From assembly GCA_036382775.1 (NCBI GenBank), contig DASVHD010000007.1:1-64000 (forward strand): a stretch of DNA of 64,000 bases, written 5' to 3'. Shown in pieces: positions 1 to 9,044 of this stretch (the stretch's first letter is position 1; every line of letters starts with the position of its first letter). The notes beneath the pieces were generated by a model. It searched no databases. It saw nothing but the letters and a program-made list of their open reading frames with translations, and was not told where the DNA came from. The position numbers were made by a program, and so were the translations under genes. This DNA comes from a bacterium. GTDB taxonomy: Bacteria; Hydrothermota; Tepidihabitantia; SM23-42; JAOAFX01.

Positions 1-1
1 A

Positions 2-970
2 TTCTCGGCCGAGGAGGACACGTGGATCGCGGGGCTGGAGTGGCTCGAAAGCCAGGGAGCCGATATCGTATCCAGTTCCCTGGGATACACCAGCTGGTAT
101 CAGTGGCCTGAAGATTATGACGGTCGGACATCGGCGGCGTCGATAGCCGCGACGGAAGCCGTGAAACGCGGCGTCATCATTGTTAATTCTTCGGGTAATT
201 TTGCCCAGCCCACGCCGCCGCAGATCGTCGTACCGGGCGATGCCGAGGGTGTTATAACGGTCGGCGGCATTGATACGCTGTTCAACCACGCGAAATGGGA
301 AAGCCAGGGTACGATCGCCTATGCCGGGTATTCGACAAGCGACCAGACCCTGAGGAAACCGGAGATAGTTTCGTTGTGCGCCGCACCGGTGGTCGTGGAC
401 CCCGATTCCCAGAATTCTTACCTTTACTCGTTCGGGACATCGGGCGCTGCAGCCTTGGTATCCGGCATGTGCGCGCTTCTGCTCGAGGGACATCCAAACT
501 GGACGCCGGATTCGGTGACTAACGCGCTCTGCTCGACCGCGAGCCTGGCCGAAACGCCGAATGACAGCATGGGGCATGGCTGGCCCGATGTGCTGGCCGC
601 GTTCTATAAAAGCCCGCCGCACTGGGATTCGGTAACGGGAAATCATTTCCTGACGCCGTTCCCCAACCCCTTTATCATCACCCAGCAGCCGCTCATTTAC
701 CTGCCCTTTAAACTGGAAAACGCGACCAGCGTTGAATTCCGTATTTATGCGGTCAATGGCCGGTTAGTGATAAAAGAAGAGCGTCCCGTGGGGACCGGAC
801 AGCTTGGCCCCGGGATCTATGCCGACACAGATCCCCTGTCACCGAACGCTGCTTTCATGTGGAACGGAAAAGATGATGATGGCCTGGATGCCGGCAGCGG
901 ATTGTACTACTGCGTGCTGATGACCCGCGGTATGGGGAATGATATTACCAAGATTGCGGTGATAAGGTAG
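2..970 (+). CDS. Secreted subtilisin-family (S8) protease, 3' part
   Basis: The frame is open from base 2, so the start lies outside the window. The visible part holds typical subtilase blocks: GADIVSSSLGY, GVIIVNSSGN (oxyanion-hole Asn region) and GTSGAAALVSG, whose Ser near base 440 is the expected catalytic nucleophile. The Asp and His of the triad would be upstream. From about base 640 there is a FlgD/T9SS-like C-terminal domain (FPNPF, FMWNGKDDDG, GLYYCVLMT, KIAVIR), as in exported proteins of FCB-type candidate phyla. It is probably an exported or surface-anchored protease. Its substrate cannot be inferred. The stop is TAG, and the gap that follows is filled with repeats. Confidence 0.85.
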   Translation, partial: FSAEEDTWIAGLEWLESQGADIVSSSLGYTSWYQWPEDYDGRTSAASIAATEAVKRGVIIVNSSGNFAQPTPPQIVVPGDAEGVITVGGIDTLFNHAKWESQGTIAYAGYSTSDQTLRKPEIVSLCAAPVVVDPDSQNSYLYSFGTSGAAALVSGMCALLLEGHPNWTPDSVTNALCSTASLAETPNDSMGHGWPDVLAAFYKSPPHWDSVTGNHFLTPFPNPFIITQQPLIYLPFKLENATSVEFRIYAVNGRLVIKEERPVGTGQLGPGIYADTDPLSPNAAFMWNGKDDDGLDAGSGLYYCVLMTRGMGNDITKIAVIR

Positions 971-1270
971 GATTGTAGACCGTAGTCCGAAAAAACTCTG
1001 TTCTGTCATTCCCGCGAAGGCGGGAATCCATATGTTTTAAATCCTGGACTCCTGTTTACACAGGAGTGACAAATCAGGGCTAGCAATGCCAAATATCAAA
1101 TAACAAATTTCAAATCAAGGTAAAATTCCAAATTTTGTAAACAGAAAATATTCACCCCCACCCTTACCCTCCCCCCTTGAGGGGGAGGAAAAAGGAGAGG
1201 TGTGATTTTGACATTAAGCATTTATATTTATTTGTAATTCATTTGGCATTTGCAATTTGGAATCAAGGAT
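971..1270. repeat. Gene-free gap filled with three dispersed repeat types
   Basis: No gene is visible between the protease stop and the aspS stop. Bases 1005-1070 carry a palindromic block (cattcccgcg / cgcgggaat type, then an imperfect ctcctg / caggag hairpin), related to blocks at 8543, 33960 and 40289. Bases 1153-1204 carry a C-rich/G-rich inverted repeat centred on ttgaggggga, related to copies at 8470, 9593, 10893 and 32781. Around them (about 1084-1140 and 1205-1265) is AT-rich sequence with the recurring word caaat, as also seen at 10849 and 50808. The two converging genes may end in this block; no classical hairpin plus T-run terminator was found. Confidence 0.7.
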
Positions 1271-2980
1271 TTATTCTTCTATTTTGAGGTGTAAATCCTT
1301 GAGCTGCTGGGGATCGACGACATCCGGTATGTTCTCCAGCAGCCCTTGAGCCTGTGTTGTTTTCGGGAACGCGATCACTTCCCTGATATTAGGGATATTA
1401 CCCAGCACCATACAGATCCTGTCTATACCCGGCGCGATGCCGCCGTGCGGCGGCGCCGCGTACTCCAGCGCATCCAGGAGCAGGCCGAATTTCGCCCCCG
1501 CGGTCTGTTTGTCAATACCGATTATCGAAAACAGCTTTTCCTGAAGCTGGCGGTTGTGGTTCCTGATGCTGCCCGAAGCCAGCTCGTTGCCGTTGCATAC
1601 CAGGTCGTACTGCCGGCCGCGCATCCGGACCGGATCAGTGTCAATAAATTGCAGGTCTTCTTCCTTGGGTTGAGTAAAGATGTGGTGGCAGGGAACGATC
1701 GTGCCGGTCTTTTCGTCTCGCTCAAAGAGCGGAAAATCGTGAACCCAGAGGAAGTGAAAGCCTTTTTGCCTTAAGTCGAGCTGGTCCGCGATCCGGTTGC
1801 GCAGTTCCCCGAGCAGCAAGAACACTCTGGCGTCGCCCGTGGCCAGTATCAATAAACTGCCGTTCATCAGATCGATATTTTTTACCACGTTCCAGTCGAT
1901 GATCTTGGCGATACTGCCGCTGAAATTTTCTTCTTTCCTGACCCAGTATATGTTCTCCAGCCCCTTGGTTTTAGCAAGCGCGCCGAATTCCTCAAGGATC
2001 TTCCTTGATATCTTCGACGCTTCCGGGATGACTATGCCCCTGGTGTTCTGCTTGTTCCGGAACGGAGCAAAATCAACGTTTTGGAATGCTTCTTTGTAGT
2101 CCTTGATCTCGAGCCCGAAACTGATATCGGGTTTATCCGATCCGTATTTAGCGATCACGTCCAGGAACGCGTACCTGGGGAAAGGTATCACCAGGTCCTG
2201 ACCCAGCGCTTTTTTGAATATGAAACTGAACAACCCTTCGACCAGGCGGTAAATATCCTCTTCGTTCACGAACGACATCTCGATATCGATCTGCGTGTGT
2301 TCGGGCTGGCGGTCGTGGCGCGGGTCTTCATCGCGCATGCACCGCGCGATCTGGTAATAACGTTCAAATCCGGCGACCATCAGGAGTTGCTTGTACATCT
2401 GGGGTGATTGGGCGAGCGCGTAGAACTTGCCGGGGTAAAGCCGCGATGGCACCAGATAGTCGCGCGCTCCTTCGGGCATGGCACGGGTCATGATCGGCGT
2501 CTCGATCTCGAGGAAATCGCGGCTGTTAAGGTATTCCCTGATGGCGGTCACGACCTTGTGCCGGAAAACGAGGTTTTTCTGCATAACCTCGCGCCGCAGG
2601 TCGAGGTAACGGTAACGCAGTCGCAGTTCCTCGCCCGCCTTTACGTCATTTTCGACCACGAACGGAGGCGTTTTGCACTTCGCCAGCGTTTTAAGGTCTT
2701 CCACGACGAGCTCCACATCGCCGGTCATCATCTTCGTGTTCTTCTGGTTCTGCGGCCGTTCCCGCACTGCACCGCTGACCCAGATGCAGTCCTGAAGGCC
2801 GAGATCTGCCGCGCCCTTGTGTTTCTGGGTATCGATGACAAGCTGCAGGACCGCAGTGCGGTCCTTGAGTTCGATGAAAAGCAGGCTGCCAAGGTTTCGG
2901 ATCCGCTGCACCCAGCCGCAGGTCTCAATGGTCTTGCCAACGGCGTCCTTTTGCACTTGCGATAATGAGGTTTTCTTCAT
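1271..2980 (-). CDS. aspS: Aspartyl-tRNA synthetase
   Basis: Class II synthetase charging tRNA-Asp in the cytoplasm. The N-terminal OB-fold anticodon-binding part (CGWVQRIRNLGSL) is followed by the catalytic core: motif 1 region (ETPIMTRAMPEGARDYLVP), motif 2 (RCMRDEDPRHDRQPEHTQID) and C-terminal motif 3 (GIAPGIDRICMVLG). At 569 residues it fits bacterial AspRS with the inserted GAD domain. The ATG at 2980 was chosen because alignment with family N termini begins there. A longer frame to 3100 runs through a repeat-like 91-bp gap and into glyS, and its product has no resemblance to AspRS. No clear Shine-Dalgarno is seen. It is last in the minus-strand cluster HD-glyQ-glyS-aspS. Confidence 0.95.
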   Translation of the reverse strand: MKKTSLSQVQKDAVGKTIETCGWVQRIRNLGSLLFIELKDRTAVLQLVIDTQKHKGAADLGLQDCIWVSGAVRERPQNQKNTKMMTGDVELVVEDLKTLAKCKTPPFVVENDVKAGEELRLRYRYLDLRREVMQKNLVFRHKVVTAIREYLNSRDFLEIETPIMTRAMPEGARDYLVPSRLYPGKFYALAQSPQMYKQLLMVAGFERYYQIARCMRDEDPRHDRQPEHTQIDIEMSFVNEEDIYRLVEGLFSFIFKKALGQDLVIPFPRYAFLDVIAKYGSDKPDISFGLEIKDYKEAFQNVDFAPFRNKQNTRGIVIPEASKISRKILEEFGALAKTKGLENIYWVRKEENFSGSIAKIIDWNVVKNIDLMNGSLLILATGDARVFLLLGELRNRIADQLDLRQKGFHFLWVHDFPLFERDEKTGTIVPCHHIFTQPKEEDLQFIDTDPVRMRGRQYDLVCNGNELASGSIRNHNRQLQEKLFSIIGIDKQTAGAKFGLLLDALEYAAPPHGGIAPGIDRICMVLGNIPNIREVIAFPKTTQAQGLLENIPDVVDPQQLKDLHLKIEE

Positions 2981-3071
2981 TGCTTTTTCAAATTTGTCCC
3001 GTGAAACGGGATCCCGATTCCTTGGTATAAAGGAGTTGAATGATGAAATCGGGAGATTTTGTAATTTGGCA

Positions 3072-5138
3072 TTATTTTCCCTTTTTATCCTCAGTTCCAA
3101 TCACGATCTGCGATAGATCGGCGAATTGAATGAAAAGCTGGTTTATGAAACTGACCAACGCCAGGCGGTTCTTCTGCAAATTCATATCCTCGCACATCAC
3201 CAGGACATCGTCAAAGAACTTATCGATGTCCGGCCTCATGGACAGGAGCCGGTCGAGCACGGTGGCATATTCCTGCTTTTCGATAAGGGGCTGTATCGCT
3301 CCGCTTATCTCCTGCCCCTGCTCATAAAGCTTTTTCTCCGCTTTTTCCTGCAGCAGTTCCGGGTTCACGCTGTCCTGTTTTGGTTTGCCTTTAAGGATGT
3401 TCCTTACGCGTTTTTGGCCGATCACGAGCTGCTCGAATTCAGGTTTGTCGCGGTAGTTTTTGAGCGCTTCGCACCGGCGCCGGGCATCATAGGCATTACC
3501 CTTTGAGGCCGGCAGCACGCTTTTGATCTCATCGTAACGGAAGCCCAGATCTTCAAGGTAACGGTCGATCCGCTCATCGAAAAATTCTATGATCGGGGCG
3601 ACCGCCACGTTCTCTAATGGTGATGGCAGCAGACCGACATACTTTTTTATCGCATCCTTTATCGAAATATTCAAAGCATTGGCATCGATCATATTAACAA
3701 CTGCGTAGCCATTCCTTCGGATGCCAAATGGATCAAAAGAACTGGAAGGTTTTTGCCCGGTGTGAAAAGCGGCGGCGACATTGTCGATCTTGTCAGCGAT
3801 CGATAAAATAACGCCCTCGATCGTGCTTGGCAGATCGTCTCCGATAAAACGGGGTAAGTAATGTTCTTTGATCGCGAGTGCGGCTTTGTCGCCTTTGCCA
3901 GCAGCTTGAGCGTAGTATCCCCCCATTATTCCTTGTAAAGAAGTAAATTCCTTTTCGCGCACCATATTGGAGAGCAGATCCGCCTTACAGAATTCGGCTG
4001 CTTGTTTTAAAGCATCAGGATCGATCCCGGGAGCCTCAAAGGTTGCGGTGAACCGGGCTAGACGCTTTGCTTTATCGGCAATACTGCCGAAATCTTTAAG
4101 CCAGAGCATACTCTGGCTATGTTTTAACATCGCATCGATGGTCAGTTTTAGGTCGTTCTGGTAATAGAAGTGAGCATCGTAAAGGCGGGATCGCAGGACC
4201 TTGCCGTATCCGGCTCCGATGTTGTCCGCGGCCCGGCGCTTGGCGCTGAAAACGCAGATGAATTTGTTTGTGTCCTTGATCCAGACAAGGTTTCCCAGGG
4301 CTTTCAGGGTGGTGAACAGCACTTCCGGCGGCAGTTCCAGGTAGCGTTCTTCGAATTCGCCGCTGACCACGTCCGGATATTCGATCGTGCAGTTGATCTC
4401 TTCGATCATTGCCGCGTCAAAGAGCGGCTCGCCCTTTAATTTCGCCGCCAGATCATTGATCTGTTTCTGGATGATCTTTTTCCGTTCGTTGGGATCAGCG
4501 ACCACGCCGCCGTGCCGTAACGATGTGAGATATTCCCGCGGTTTTTCCAGGCGGATCGGGTTGAACGAAAAATGAAAATTGGGTATTGAATAACGGTCTG
4601 ACTGGATGCCCGCGATCTTGAACTTTATCGGCTTGCGGTCAAGCAGGGCGACGATCCATCGCACCGGCCGCGGGAACCGGTCCCCGCTGTCATTCCATAC
4701 CATGGTCTTGGAAAATTCCAGCGACCTGATGATCTGGGGCAGTTCACTGCCCAGTATCTCTTCCGTTGTTTTGCCGGCAACGTGCTTCGTGCCCACGATG
4801 TATTCACCCTTGGCGGTCTTGACGGTTTTGACATCACCGGGTTTGAGGTCGTGGGACTTCATGAAGCCGGCAAGCATCTCAGTGGGTTTGCCTTCTTTAT
4901 CGTACGCGATCCTGGCGGGCGGCCCCTGCACTTCGATTACCTGGGGTTTTTGTTTTCTGGTCAATCCCAGGACGATCGCGCCCATGCGGCGCGCCGTGTA
5001 GATAGTGCGGATCGTACGGTAAAAGATCTTCTCCTTTTTTAGGAGCGCTTCGATCTTAGCGGTCAGCTCATGGGCAGATACGGGCAGGAACGACGGCGGG
5101 AATTCCTCGAACCCGATCTCGATCAGAAAGTCGATCAT
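3072..5138 (-). CDS. glyS: Glycyl-tRNA synthetase beta subunit
   Basis: Beta chain of the bacterial alpha2beta2 glycyl-tRNA synthetase, the subunit that binds tRNA-Gly. The 688-residue length is normal. Recognisable parts are the N terminus ([15 protein letters not shown]), the SKTMVWND-like stretch [20 protein letters not shown], the HD-like central part ([13 protein letters not shown]) and a DALR-type C-terminal region ([18 protein letters not shown]). Its ATG overlaps the stop of glyQ by four bases (ATGA), so translation is probably coupled to the alpha subunit. Confidence 0.96.
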   Translation of the reverse strand: MIDFLIEIGFEEFPPSFLPVSAHELTAKIEALLKKEKIFYRTIRTIYTARRMGAIVLGLTRKQKPQVIEVQGPPARIAYDKEGKPTEMLAGFMKSHDLKPGDVKTVKTAKGEYIVGTKHVAGKTTEEILGSELPQIIRSLEFSKTMVWNDSGDRFPRPVRWIVALLDRKPIKFKIAGIQSDRYSIPNFHFSFNPIRLEKPREYLTSLRHGGVVADPNERKKIIQKQINDLAAKLKGEPLFDAAMIEEINCTIEYPDVVSGEFEERYLELPPEVLFTTLKALGNLVWIKDTNKFICVFSAKRRAADNIGAGYGKVLRSRLYDAHFYYQNDLKLTIDAMLKHSQSMLWLKDFGSIADKAKRLARFTATFEAPGIDPDALKQAAEFCKADLLSNMVREKEFTSLQGIMGGYYAQAAGKGDKAALAIKEHYLPRFIGDDLPSTIEGVILSIADKIDNVAAAFHTGQKPSSSFDPFGIRRNGYAVVNMIDANALNISIKDAIKKYVGLLPSPLENVAVAPIIEFFDERIDRYLEDLGFRYDEIKSVLPASKGNAYDARRRCEALKNYRDKPEFEQLVIGQKRVRNILKGKPKQDSVNPELLQEKAEKKLYEQGQEISGAIQPLIEKQEYATVLDRLLSMRPDIDKFFDDVLVMCEDMNLQKNRLALVSFINQLFIQFADLSQIVIGTEDKKGK

Positions 5139-6070
5139 TGTTCGGGTCCTGGTTGCGGTTCTACCTTATCAGGAACCGGTTCAGGTTTAGTATGAGTTTG
5201 GGTGTCTTCCGCGTCGTGTTTTTCAACATAGAGCTGAGCAGCCCGGCTCGCCAGCGCCCGGACACGGCCTATCATCTTCGCCCGCTCCGAAACGCTGATC
5301 GCGCCCCTGGCTTCAAGTAGATTGAAAACATGGGAACATTTTATCGTATAGTCGTATCCAGGCAGGATCAGCTTGTGGTCAAAAAGGTTCCGGGCTTCGG
5401 TTTCGTACCGATCGAACAGCTCATGGAGCATTTTCTGGTTCGCGTGCACGAAATTGTATGCCGAGAACTCGATCTCGTTATCACGGTACACATCGCCCCA
5501 GGTAAGGCGGTCATTCCATTTGATCTCAAAGATCGAATCGACCTTCTGGATATTCATGCAGATCCGTTCAATGCCGTAAGTTATCTCGATGGGCGTCTGC
5601 GAAAGGTTGATACCGCCGGACTGCTGGAAATAAGTGAATTGCGTGATCTCAAGACCGTCAAGCCACACTTCCCATCCGATACCCCAGGCACCCAGGGTCG
5701 GGGATTCCCAGTCGTCTTCCACGAAACGGATCTCATGTTCGCTGAGCTTGAAGCCAAGCATTTCAAGCGATTCAAGGTATATTCTCTGGATGGTTTCGGG
5801 CGCGGGTTTCATGATCACCTGGAATTGGTAGAACTGCTGGACCCGGTTCGGGTTTTCCGCGTACCGGCCGTCGCGGGGCCGTTTTGACGGCTCCACATAA
5901 CAGACGTTCCATGGTTTTTTATCAAGGACTCTGAGAAAAGTCGCTGGATTAAAAGTACCGGCTCCCACTTCGGAATTATACGGTTCAAATATAAGGCATC
6001 CCTTGCTTTGCCAGTACCGCTTAAGATCAAAAATAATATTTTCAAATGTCGGGCGCCGTTTCATTTTCAA
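5135..6070 (-). CDS. glyQ: Glycyl-tRNA synthetase alpha subunit
   Basis: Alpha chain carrying the class II catalytic core that activates glycine. Family blocks are unmistakable: [58 protein letters not shown] and TYGIERICM. The family core ends near [10 protein letters not shown]; the following Glu/Pro/Asp-rich tail of about 20 residues looks disordered and is specific to this protein. It lies 16 bp after the HD-domain gene and overlaps glyS by ATGA, so the three are almost surely one transcript. Confidence 0.96.
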   Translation of the reverse strand: MKMKRRPTFENIIFDLKRYWQSKGCLIFEPYNSEVGAGTFNPATFLRVLDKKPWNVCYVEPSKRPRDGRYAENPNRVQQFYQFQVIMKPAPETIQRIYLESLEMLGFKLSEHEIRFVEDDWESPTLGAWGIGWEVWLDGLEITQFTYFQQSGGINLSQTPIEITYGIERICMNIQKVDSIFEIKWNDRLTWGDVYRDNEIEFSAYNFVHANQKMLHELFDRYETEARNLFDHKLILPGYDYTIKCSHVFNLLEARGAISVSERAKMIGRVRALASRAAQLYVEKHDAEDTQTHTKPEPVPDKVEPQPGPEQ

Positions 6071-6086
6071 TCAAACTCCGTAGGTT

Positions 6087-6638
6087 CTATAACCCGAGGT
6101 CACCGGCTATGGACTGCATTCCCTTAAGGGCGATACCGATGAACGGCTCCAGTTCCAGACCCAGGTTAGTGCAGGTGCTGATCTGGTCGCGGTTCGCGCC
6201 CGCCGCGAACCTTTTTTCCTTGAACCGGCGCACAATAAATTCAATATCCAGTGAAGCGAGTTTCTTGTCCGGATGCATCAGGGCAGAGGCTACGATCAGC
6301 CCGGTAAGGGGGTCGGTCGCGAACAATGCCCAGTCTAATTTGGACTTTGCCGGCTGGTGTCCGGCATGGACTTTAACCGCGTATACGACCTCGGAATTTA
6401 ATCCTTTGCTTTCCAGATAATTTGCTCCGATAATGCCATGCCTGATCGGTTCAGCAGCGGTTTCCTCGTAATCGATGTCATGTAAAAGCCCGGTCACACC
6501 CCAAATATCCTCATTTTCGCCGAAATGTCGGGCTAATTCCTTCAAACAGGCCTCGGTTGCCAGGCAATGCTTGAAAAGATTACGATTTTTCAGCTTTTCG
6601 CTTAGCATCTTCAGTGCTTCGTCTCTAGTTAAAGCCAT
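6087..6638 (-). CDS. HD-domain hydrolase, first gene of the glyQS-aspS cluster
   Basis: 183-residue HD-superfamily protein of the HDIG type. The metal ligands are visible: His in LFKHCLATEA, HD in GLLHDIDYE, HG in IRHGIIGA and further His/Asp residues (VHAGHQP, ALFATDPLTG). Members of this subgroup are predicted phosphohydrolases acting on nucleotides or other phosphoesters; the substrate here is unknown. It is the first gene of the minus-strand operon. Its start is fixed by a strong promoter ending only 8 nt before the ATG, so its mRNA is predicted to be essentially leaderless. Confidence 0.85.
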   Translation of the reverse strand: MALTRDEALKMLSEKLKNRNLFKHCLATEACLKELARHFGENEDIWGVTGLLHDIDYEETAAEPIRHGIIGANYLESKGLNSEVVYAVKVHAGHQPAKSKLDWALFATDPLTGLIVASALMHPDKKLASLDIEFIVRRFKEKRFAAGANRDQISTCTNLGLELEPFIGIALKGMQSIAGDLGL

Positions 6639-6646
6639 AGAAAAAT

Positions 6647-6674
6647 ATTATGCACATTTTTATAAAAAAGTCAA
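6647..6674 (-). promoter_or_regulatory. Sigma-70-type promoter of the HD-glyQS-aspS operon
   Basis: On the minus strand: TTGACT (6669-6674), 16-nt spacer, CATAAT (6647-6652), then 8 nt to the ATG at 6638. Transcription would start at or a base or two from the start codon, leaving no room for a Shine-Dalgarno. Confidence 0.7.
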
Positions 6675-6800
6675 CACCCTAAAGGATCGTCAGTCGTTAA
6701 TGGGCATCGCCGCCCGTTTAACAATTAGGAAAAAAAGACGATAAACGAAGCACGTATAACGATACGAGCCGCCATGCCGTATAACGATCAACCATTCTAT
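6675..6800. repeat. Dispersed repeat with cgtataacg words
   Basis: Between the divergent HD and pcm promoters the sequence repeats the words cgtataacgat and ccgtataacgat around a gccgccatg core, with gataaacga nearby. Related blocks lie at about 14395-14520 and 20685-20808, always just upstream of a gene start. No function can be assigned. Confidence 0.5.
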
Positions 6801-6803
6801 GTC

Positions 6804-6831
6804 TTGACTTATTGTTGTTTTTCGTTATTCT
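6804..6831 (+). promoter_or_regulatory. Promoter of pcm
   Basis: TTGACT (6804-6809), 16-nt spacer, TATTCT (6826-6831), then 10 nt to the ATG at 6842. Weaker -10 than the others in the window, but same geometry. It argues against the upstream TTG at 6812 as a start, because that codon lies inside the promoter. Confidence 0.55.
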
Positions 6832-6841
6832 TTATCGTCCG

Positions 6842-7501
6842 ATGATCGAGGTGAAGGAATGGAAACTGGAACGGGAGCGGATGGTAAAAGAACATATCGC
6901 TGCCAGGGGGGTCAAGGACCAAAGAGTACTGGGCGCCATGACTGCCGTTCCGAGGCATATGTTCGTGGAAAAGACTTATTATCATCAGGCGCATAATGAC
7001 TATCCTTTGCCGATCGGACAGGGGCAGACTATATCGCAGCCGTATATCGTGGCCGCGATGACAGAATTGCTCGAGCTGAACAATAAGGACGTGGTTTTGG
7101 AGATCGGGACCGGCTCGGGCTACCAGACCGCGATCCTTTCACTGTTGTGCGCAAAAGTCTATACGGTAGAAAGGATAATGGAACTTAGCAACATCGCGCG
7201 GAAGGTGCTCAATGAGCTCGAGATACGCAACGTTTCTTTTTTCGTTGGTGATGGATCCTGTGGTTGGCCCCAATATGCTCCGTATAACGGCATTATTGTG
7301 ACGGCAGGCGCGCCTGATCTGCCGACGCCGTTGGTCGACCAGCTGGCGGATAAGGGAAGGCTTATCATCCCGATCGGCGGGGAGCATTACCAGGTTTTGA
7401 ATCAGATAAAGAAGCACAAAGGACATATTTACAGGAAAGAGATCTTTGACTGCACATTCGTAAAACTTGTCGGGAAGAAGAGCTGGGGGGATAAAGATTG
7501 A
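6842..7501 (+). CDS. pcm: Protein-L-isoaspartate O-methyltransferase
   Basis: SAM-dependent repair enzyme methylating isoaspartyl residues in damaged proteins. Family signatures in order: VPRHMFV, YPLPIGQGQTISQPYIVA (characteristic of Pcm), then SAM motif I VLEIGTGSGYQTAILS and VTAGAPDLP. Length 219 residues, as expected. The start is the ATG at 6842; a TTG ten codons earlier lies within the promoter. It stands alone, divergent from the HD-glyQS-aspS operon, and is followed by tRNA-Pro. Confidence 0.93.
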   Translation: MIEVKEWKLERERMVKEHIAARGVKDQRVLGAMTAVPRHMFVEKTYYHQAHNDYPLPIGQGQTISQPYIVAAMTELLELNNKDVVLEIGTGSGYQTAILSLLCAKVYTVERIMELSNIARKVLNELEIRNVSFFVGDGSCGWPQYAPYNGIIVTAGAPDLPTPLVDQLADKGRLIIPIGGEHYQVLNQIKKHKGHIYRKEIFDCTFVKLVGKKSWGDKD

Positions 7502-7597
7502 GGTTATGAGGTTAGGAAGCTAAGAGGATACGAGGGGGATTTTTTATCATGACTTCATATCTTCCCATCTTCTCAACTTCGATGTTTCGCCGTAAAC

Positions 7598-7671
7598 CGG
7601 GGCGTAGCGCAGCGGCTTAGCGCGCTTGGTTCGGGACCAAGAGGTCGTGGGTTCAAATCCCACCGCCCCGA
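7598..7671 (+). tRNA. tRNA-Pro (anticodon CGG)
   Basis: Complete cloverleaf: 7-bp acceptor stem cggggcg / cgccccg with the C1:G72 pair typical of tRNA-Pro, anticodon stem cttgg / ccaag with loop ttcggga (anticodon CGG), T-arm gtggg-ttcaaat-cccac, discriminator A at 7671. CCA is not encoded. Its 3' end is duplicated downstream (see 7654-7817). Confidence 0.95.
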
Positions 7672-7817
7672 TGTGAAGGCATATGGTTTATCAAAGACGC
7701 ACGGCGTTATGTTTGGGCAGTCGTGGGTTCCCTGTTTCTTTTGTTTAATAAGGCAGAAACAGGATCTGCGTCCCGCATAAATAGTGCGGGACTCGCCAAA
7801 TCCCACCGCCCCGATGT
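7654..7817. repeat. Duplicated tRNA-Pro 3' end, att-like 21-bp direct repeat
   Basis: The 21 bases from the T-loop of tRNA-Pro through its 3' end plus three flanking bases (7654-7674) recur exactly at 7797-7817. An 11-base piece of the T-arm 5' side (gtcgtgggttc, near 7645) also recurs at 7720-7730. The second copy therefore looks like a partial tRNA-Pro 3' end interrupted by about 67 bp (7731-7797) that holds two hairpins. No integrase gene is nearby. Either a decayed integration site or a local duplication followed by insertion of a hairpin element. Confidence 0.75.
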
Positions 7818-7939
7818 CAATTCGACTCACAGGCACAAAACGAAGTGCCTGTGAGTGTGATTGCCGAATTGCTTGTCCTATAGTTCGAAGAACTGTAGGG
7901 AACATCCCGTTGCTGTTGTCGTTTACAGCAAACGGGATG
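7731..7939. repeat. Cluster of four strong hairpins
   Basis: Four inverted repeats in 210 bp: cctgtttc / gaaacagg (7731-7738 with 7756-7763); gtcccgca / tgcgggac around 7770-7792; a perfect 12-bp stem actcacaggcac / gtgcctgtgagt with 8-nt loop (7825-7856), extended outward by caattcg / cgaattg (7818-7824 with 7865-7871); and catcccgtt / aacgggatg (7903-7939), extended inward by gctgt / acagc with one bulged base. Loops differ, so they are not copies of one another. None is followed by a T-run. Function unknown. Confidence 0.75.
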
Positions 7940-7984
7940 ACCTCGAAATTAACTAGTAGGAGTAGGCGTCAGGTACTAGATTTT

Positions 7985-8443
7985 ATGAGAAAAAAGATCA
8001 TCGCGGTCATTGGCGGCGCGGAAACCACCAAGAAAAATCTCCAGATAGCCGAGGAAGTCGGCCAGTTGATCGCCCGTAAGGGCGCGATCCTTATCACCGG
8101 CGGCATGGGCGGTGTGATGGAAGCGGCATCGCGGGGAGCCAAGAAAGAAGGCGGTCTTGTGATCGGCGTTATTCCCACAACCGACAAGAACAGCGCGAAC
8201 CAGTATGTCGATATCCCGATAGTGACCGGCATGAACCAAGCGCGCAACATCATCATCGCGCGTACCTGCGACTGCGCGATCGCGATCGATGGCAAATACG
8301 GGACTTTATCCGAGATCGCTTATTGCCTGATGTTTACGATACCGGTCATCGGGATAGACACGTGGCAGGTCGATGCTCCCATCCACCACGTGGAAACCGC
8401 GGAAGAAGCCGTAAAAAAAGCATTCGAGCTTATTACTAGATGA
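7985..8443 (+). CDS. TIGR00725-type SLOG/LOG-superfamily nucleotide-binding protein
   Basis: 152-residue Rossmann-like protein of the lysine-decarboxylase-like/DprA (SLOG) superfamily. Visible: IIAVIGGAETT at the N terminus, ILITGGMGGVMEAASRGAK (PGGxGT-region equivalent), RNIIIARTCDCAIAI and KYGTLSEIAY. Members are thought to bind nucleotides or nucleotide-derived ligands; no reaction is established for this subgroup. The ATG at 7985 starts the family domain directly. A frame open further upstream runs through the hairpin cluster and is not believed. No good Shine-Dalgarno at the usual distance. Confidence 0.75.
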   Translation: MRKKIIAVIGGAETTKKNLQIAEEVGQLIARKGAILITGGMGGVMEAASRGAKKEGGLVIGVIPTTDKNSANQYVDIPIVTGMNQARNIIIARTCDCAIAIDGKYGTLSEIAYCLMFTIPVIGIDTWQVDAPIHHVETAEEAVKKAFELITR

Positions 8444-8750
8444 CTCATAGAGATAATGATAATATGAAACCCTCACCTTTATCCTCTCCCTTGAAGGGAG
8501 AGGGAGGGGTGAGGGTGGGTGCTGTCATTGCGAGTAATCTTTGTCATTCCGTGTTTAACACGGAATCCAGATTTCTTGAATACTGGACTCCTGCTGGAGT
8601 TTATCCCGTACAAAGATACGGGGCGGGAGTGACAGAAAAGATGGGATTGCTTCGTCTCCCGCTTTTTTATTGTTAAAAACCAGGGATGCGGGATTCCTCG
8701 CAATGACAAGAACTGGATCGCTCGCAATGACAGATAAGTAAGCAAAGGAC
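8444..8750. repeat. Gene-free gap: mosaic of dispersed repeats
   Basis: Contains a C/G-rich inverted repeat (8470-8520, cctctccctt / aagggagagg core), a palindromic block at 8543-8634 (cattccgtg / cacggaat, then ctcctgctggag and a cgggaGTGACAG end), and a block at 8643-8707 that recurs with few differences at 40389-40451. Short words tcattgcgag / ctcgcaatga flank and subdivide it, giving nested inverted repeats. Nothing here looks coding. Confidence 0.7.
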
Positions 8751-8756
8751 ATGCTA

Positions 8757-9026
8757 ATGCATGCCAGTATAATCGTGCAGGGCCTGGTGCAAGGCGTCGG
8801 TTTCCGTTCATTTGTCTATGGCACAGCAACCAGGATGGGATTAACAGGACATGTAAGCAACATGCCAGACGGCACAGTCCAGGTTATCGCGGAAGGTGAC
8901 AAGGGATTATTGAGTGACCTGATAAAAGAACTTAAGATCGGACCGATCGGCTCGGAAGTTACGGCGGTCGACGTGAAGTGGTCTGAGGAAGAAGAAGGTT
9001 ATAATGATTTCGGTTTGGAATATTGA
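8757..9026 (+). CDS. acyP: Acylphosphatase
   Basis: Small (89-residue) alpha/beta enzyme hydrolysing acyl-phosphates. The signature GLVQGVGFRSFVYG carries the catalytic Arg of VGFR, and the catalytic Asn is in HVSNMPDG. Two in-frame ATGs exist (8751 and 8757); the AGGA at 8746-8749 sits 7 nt before the second, so 8757 was chosen. It is followed 18 bp later by apt and is probably cotranscribed with it. Confidence 0.92.
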   Translation: MHASIIVQGLVQGVGFRSFVYGTATRMGLTGHVSNMPDGTVQVIAEGDKGLLSDLIKELKIGPIGSEVTAVDVKWSEEEEGYNDFGLEY

Positions 9027-9044
9027 CGCAAAAAAGGAGAATGC

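Noticed and set aside
2981-3100. N-terminal extension of aspS by 40 residues
   Set aside because: The extra residues come from a repeat-like 91-bp gap and overlap glyS; AspRS homology starts at the ATG at 2980.
6812-6841. TTG start of pcm at 6812
   Set aside because: The codon lies between the -35 and -10 of the promoter, and the added ten residues do not resemble Pcm.
7573-7984. Open frames across tRNA-Pro and the hairpin cluster, including an upstream extension of the SLOG gene
   Set aside because: They translate tRNA and palindromes, and the products contain no domain; the SLOG fold begins at 7985.
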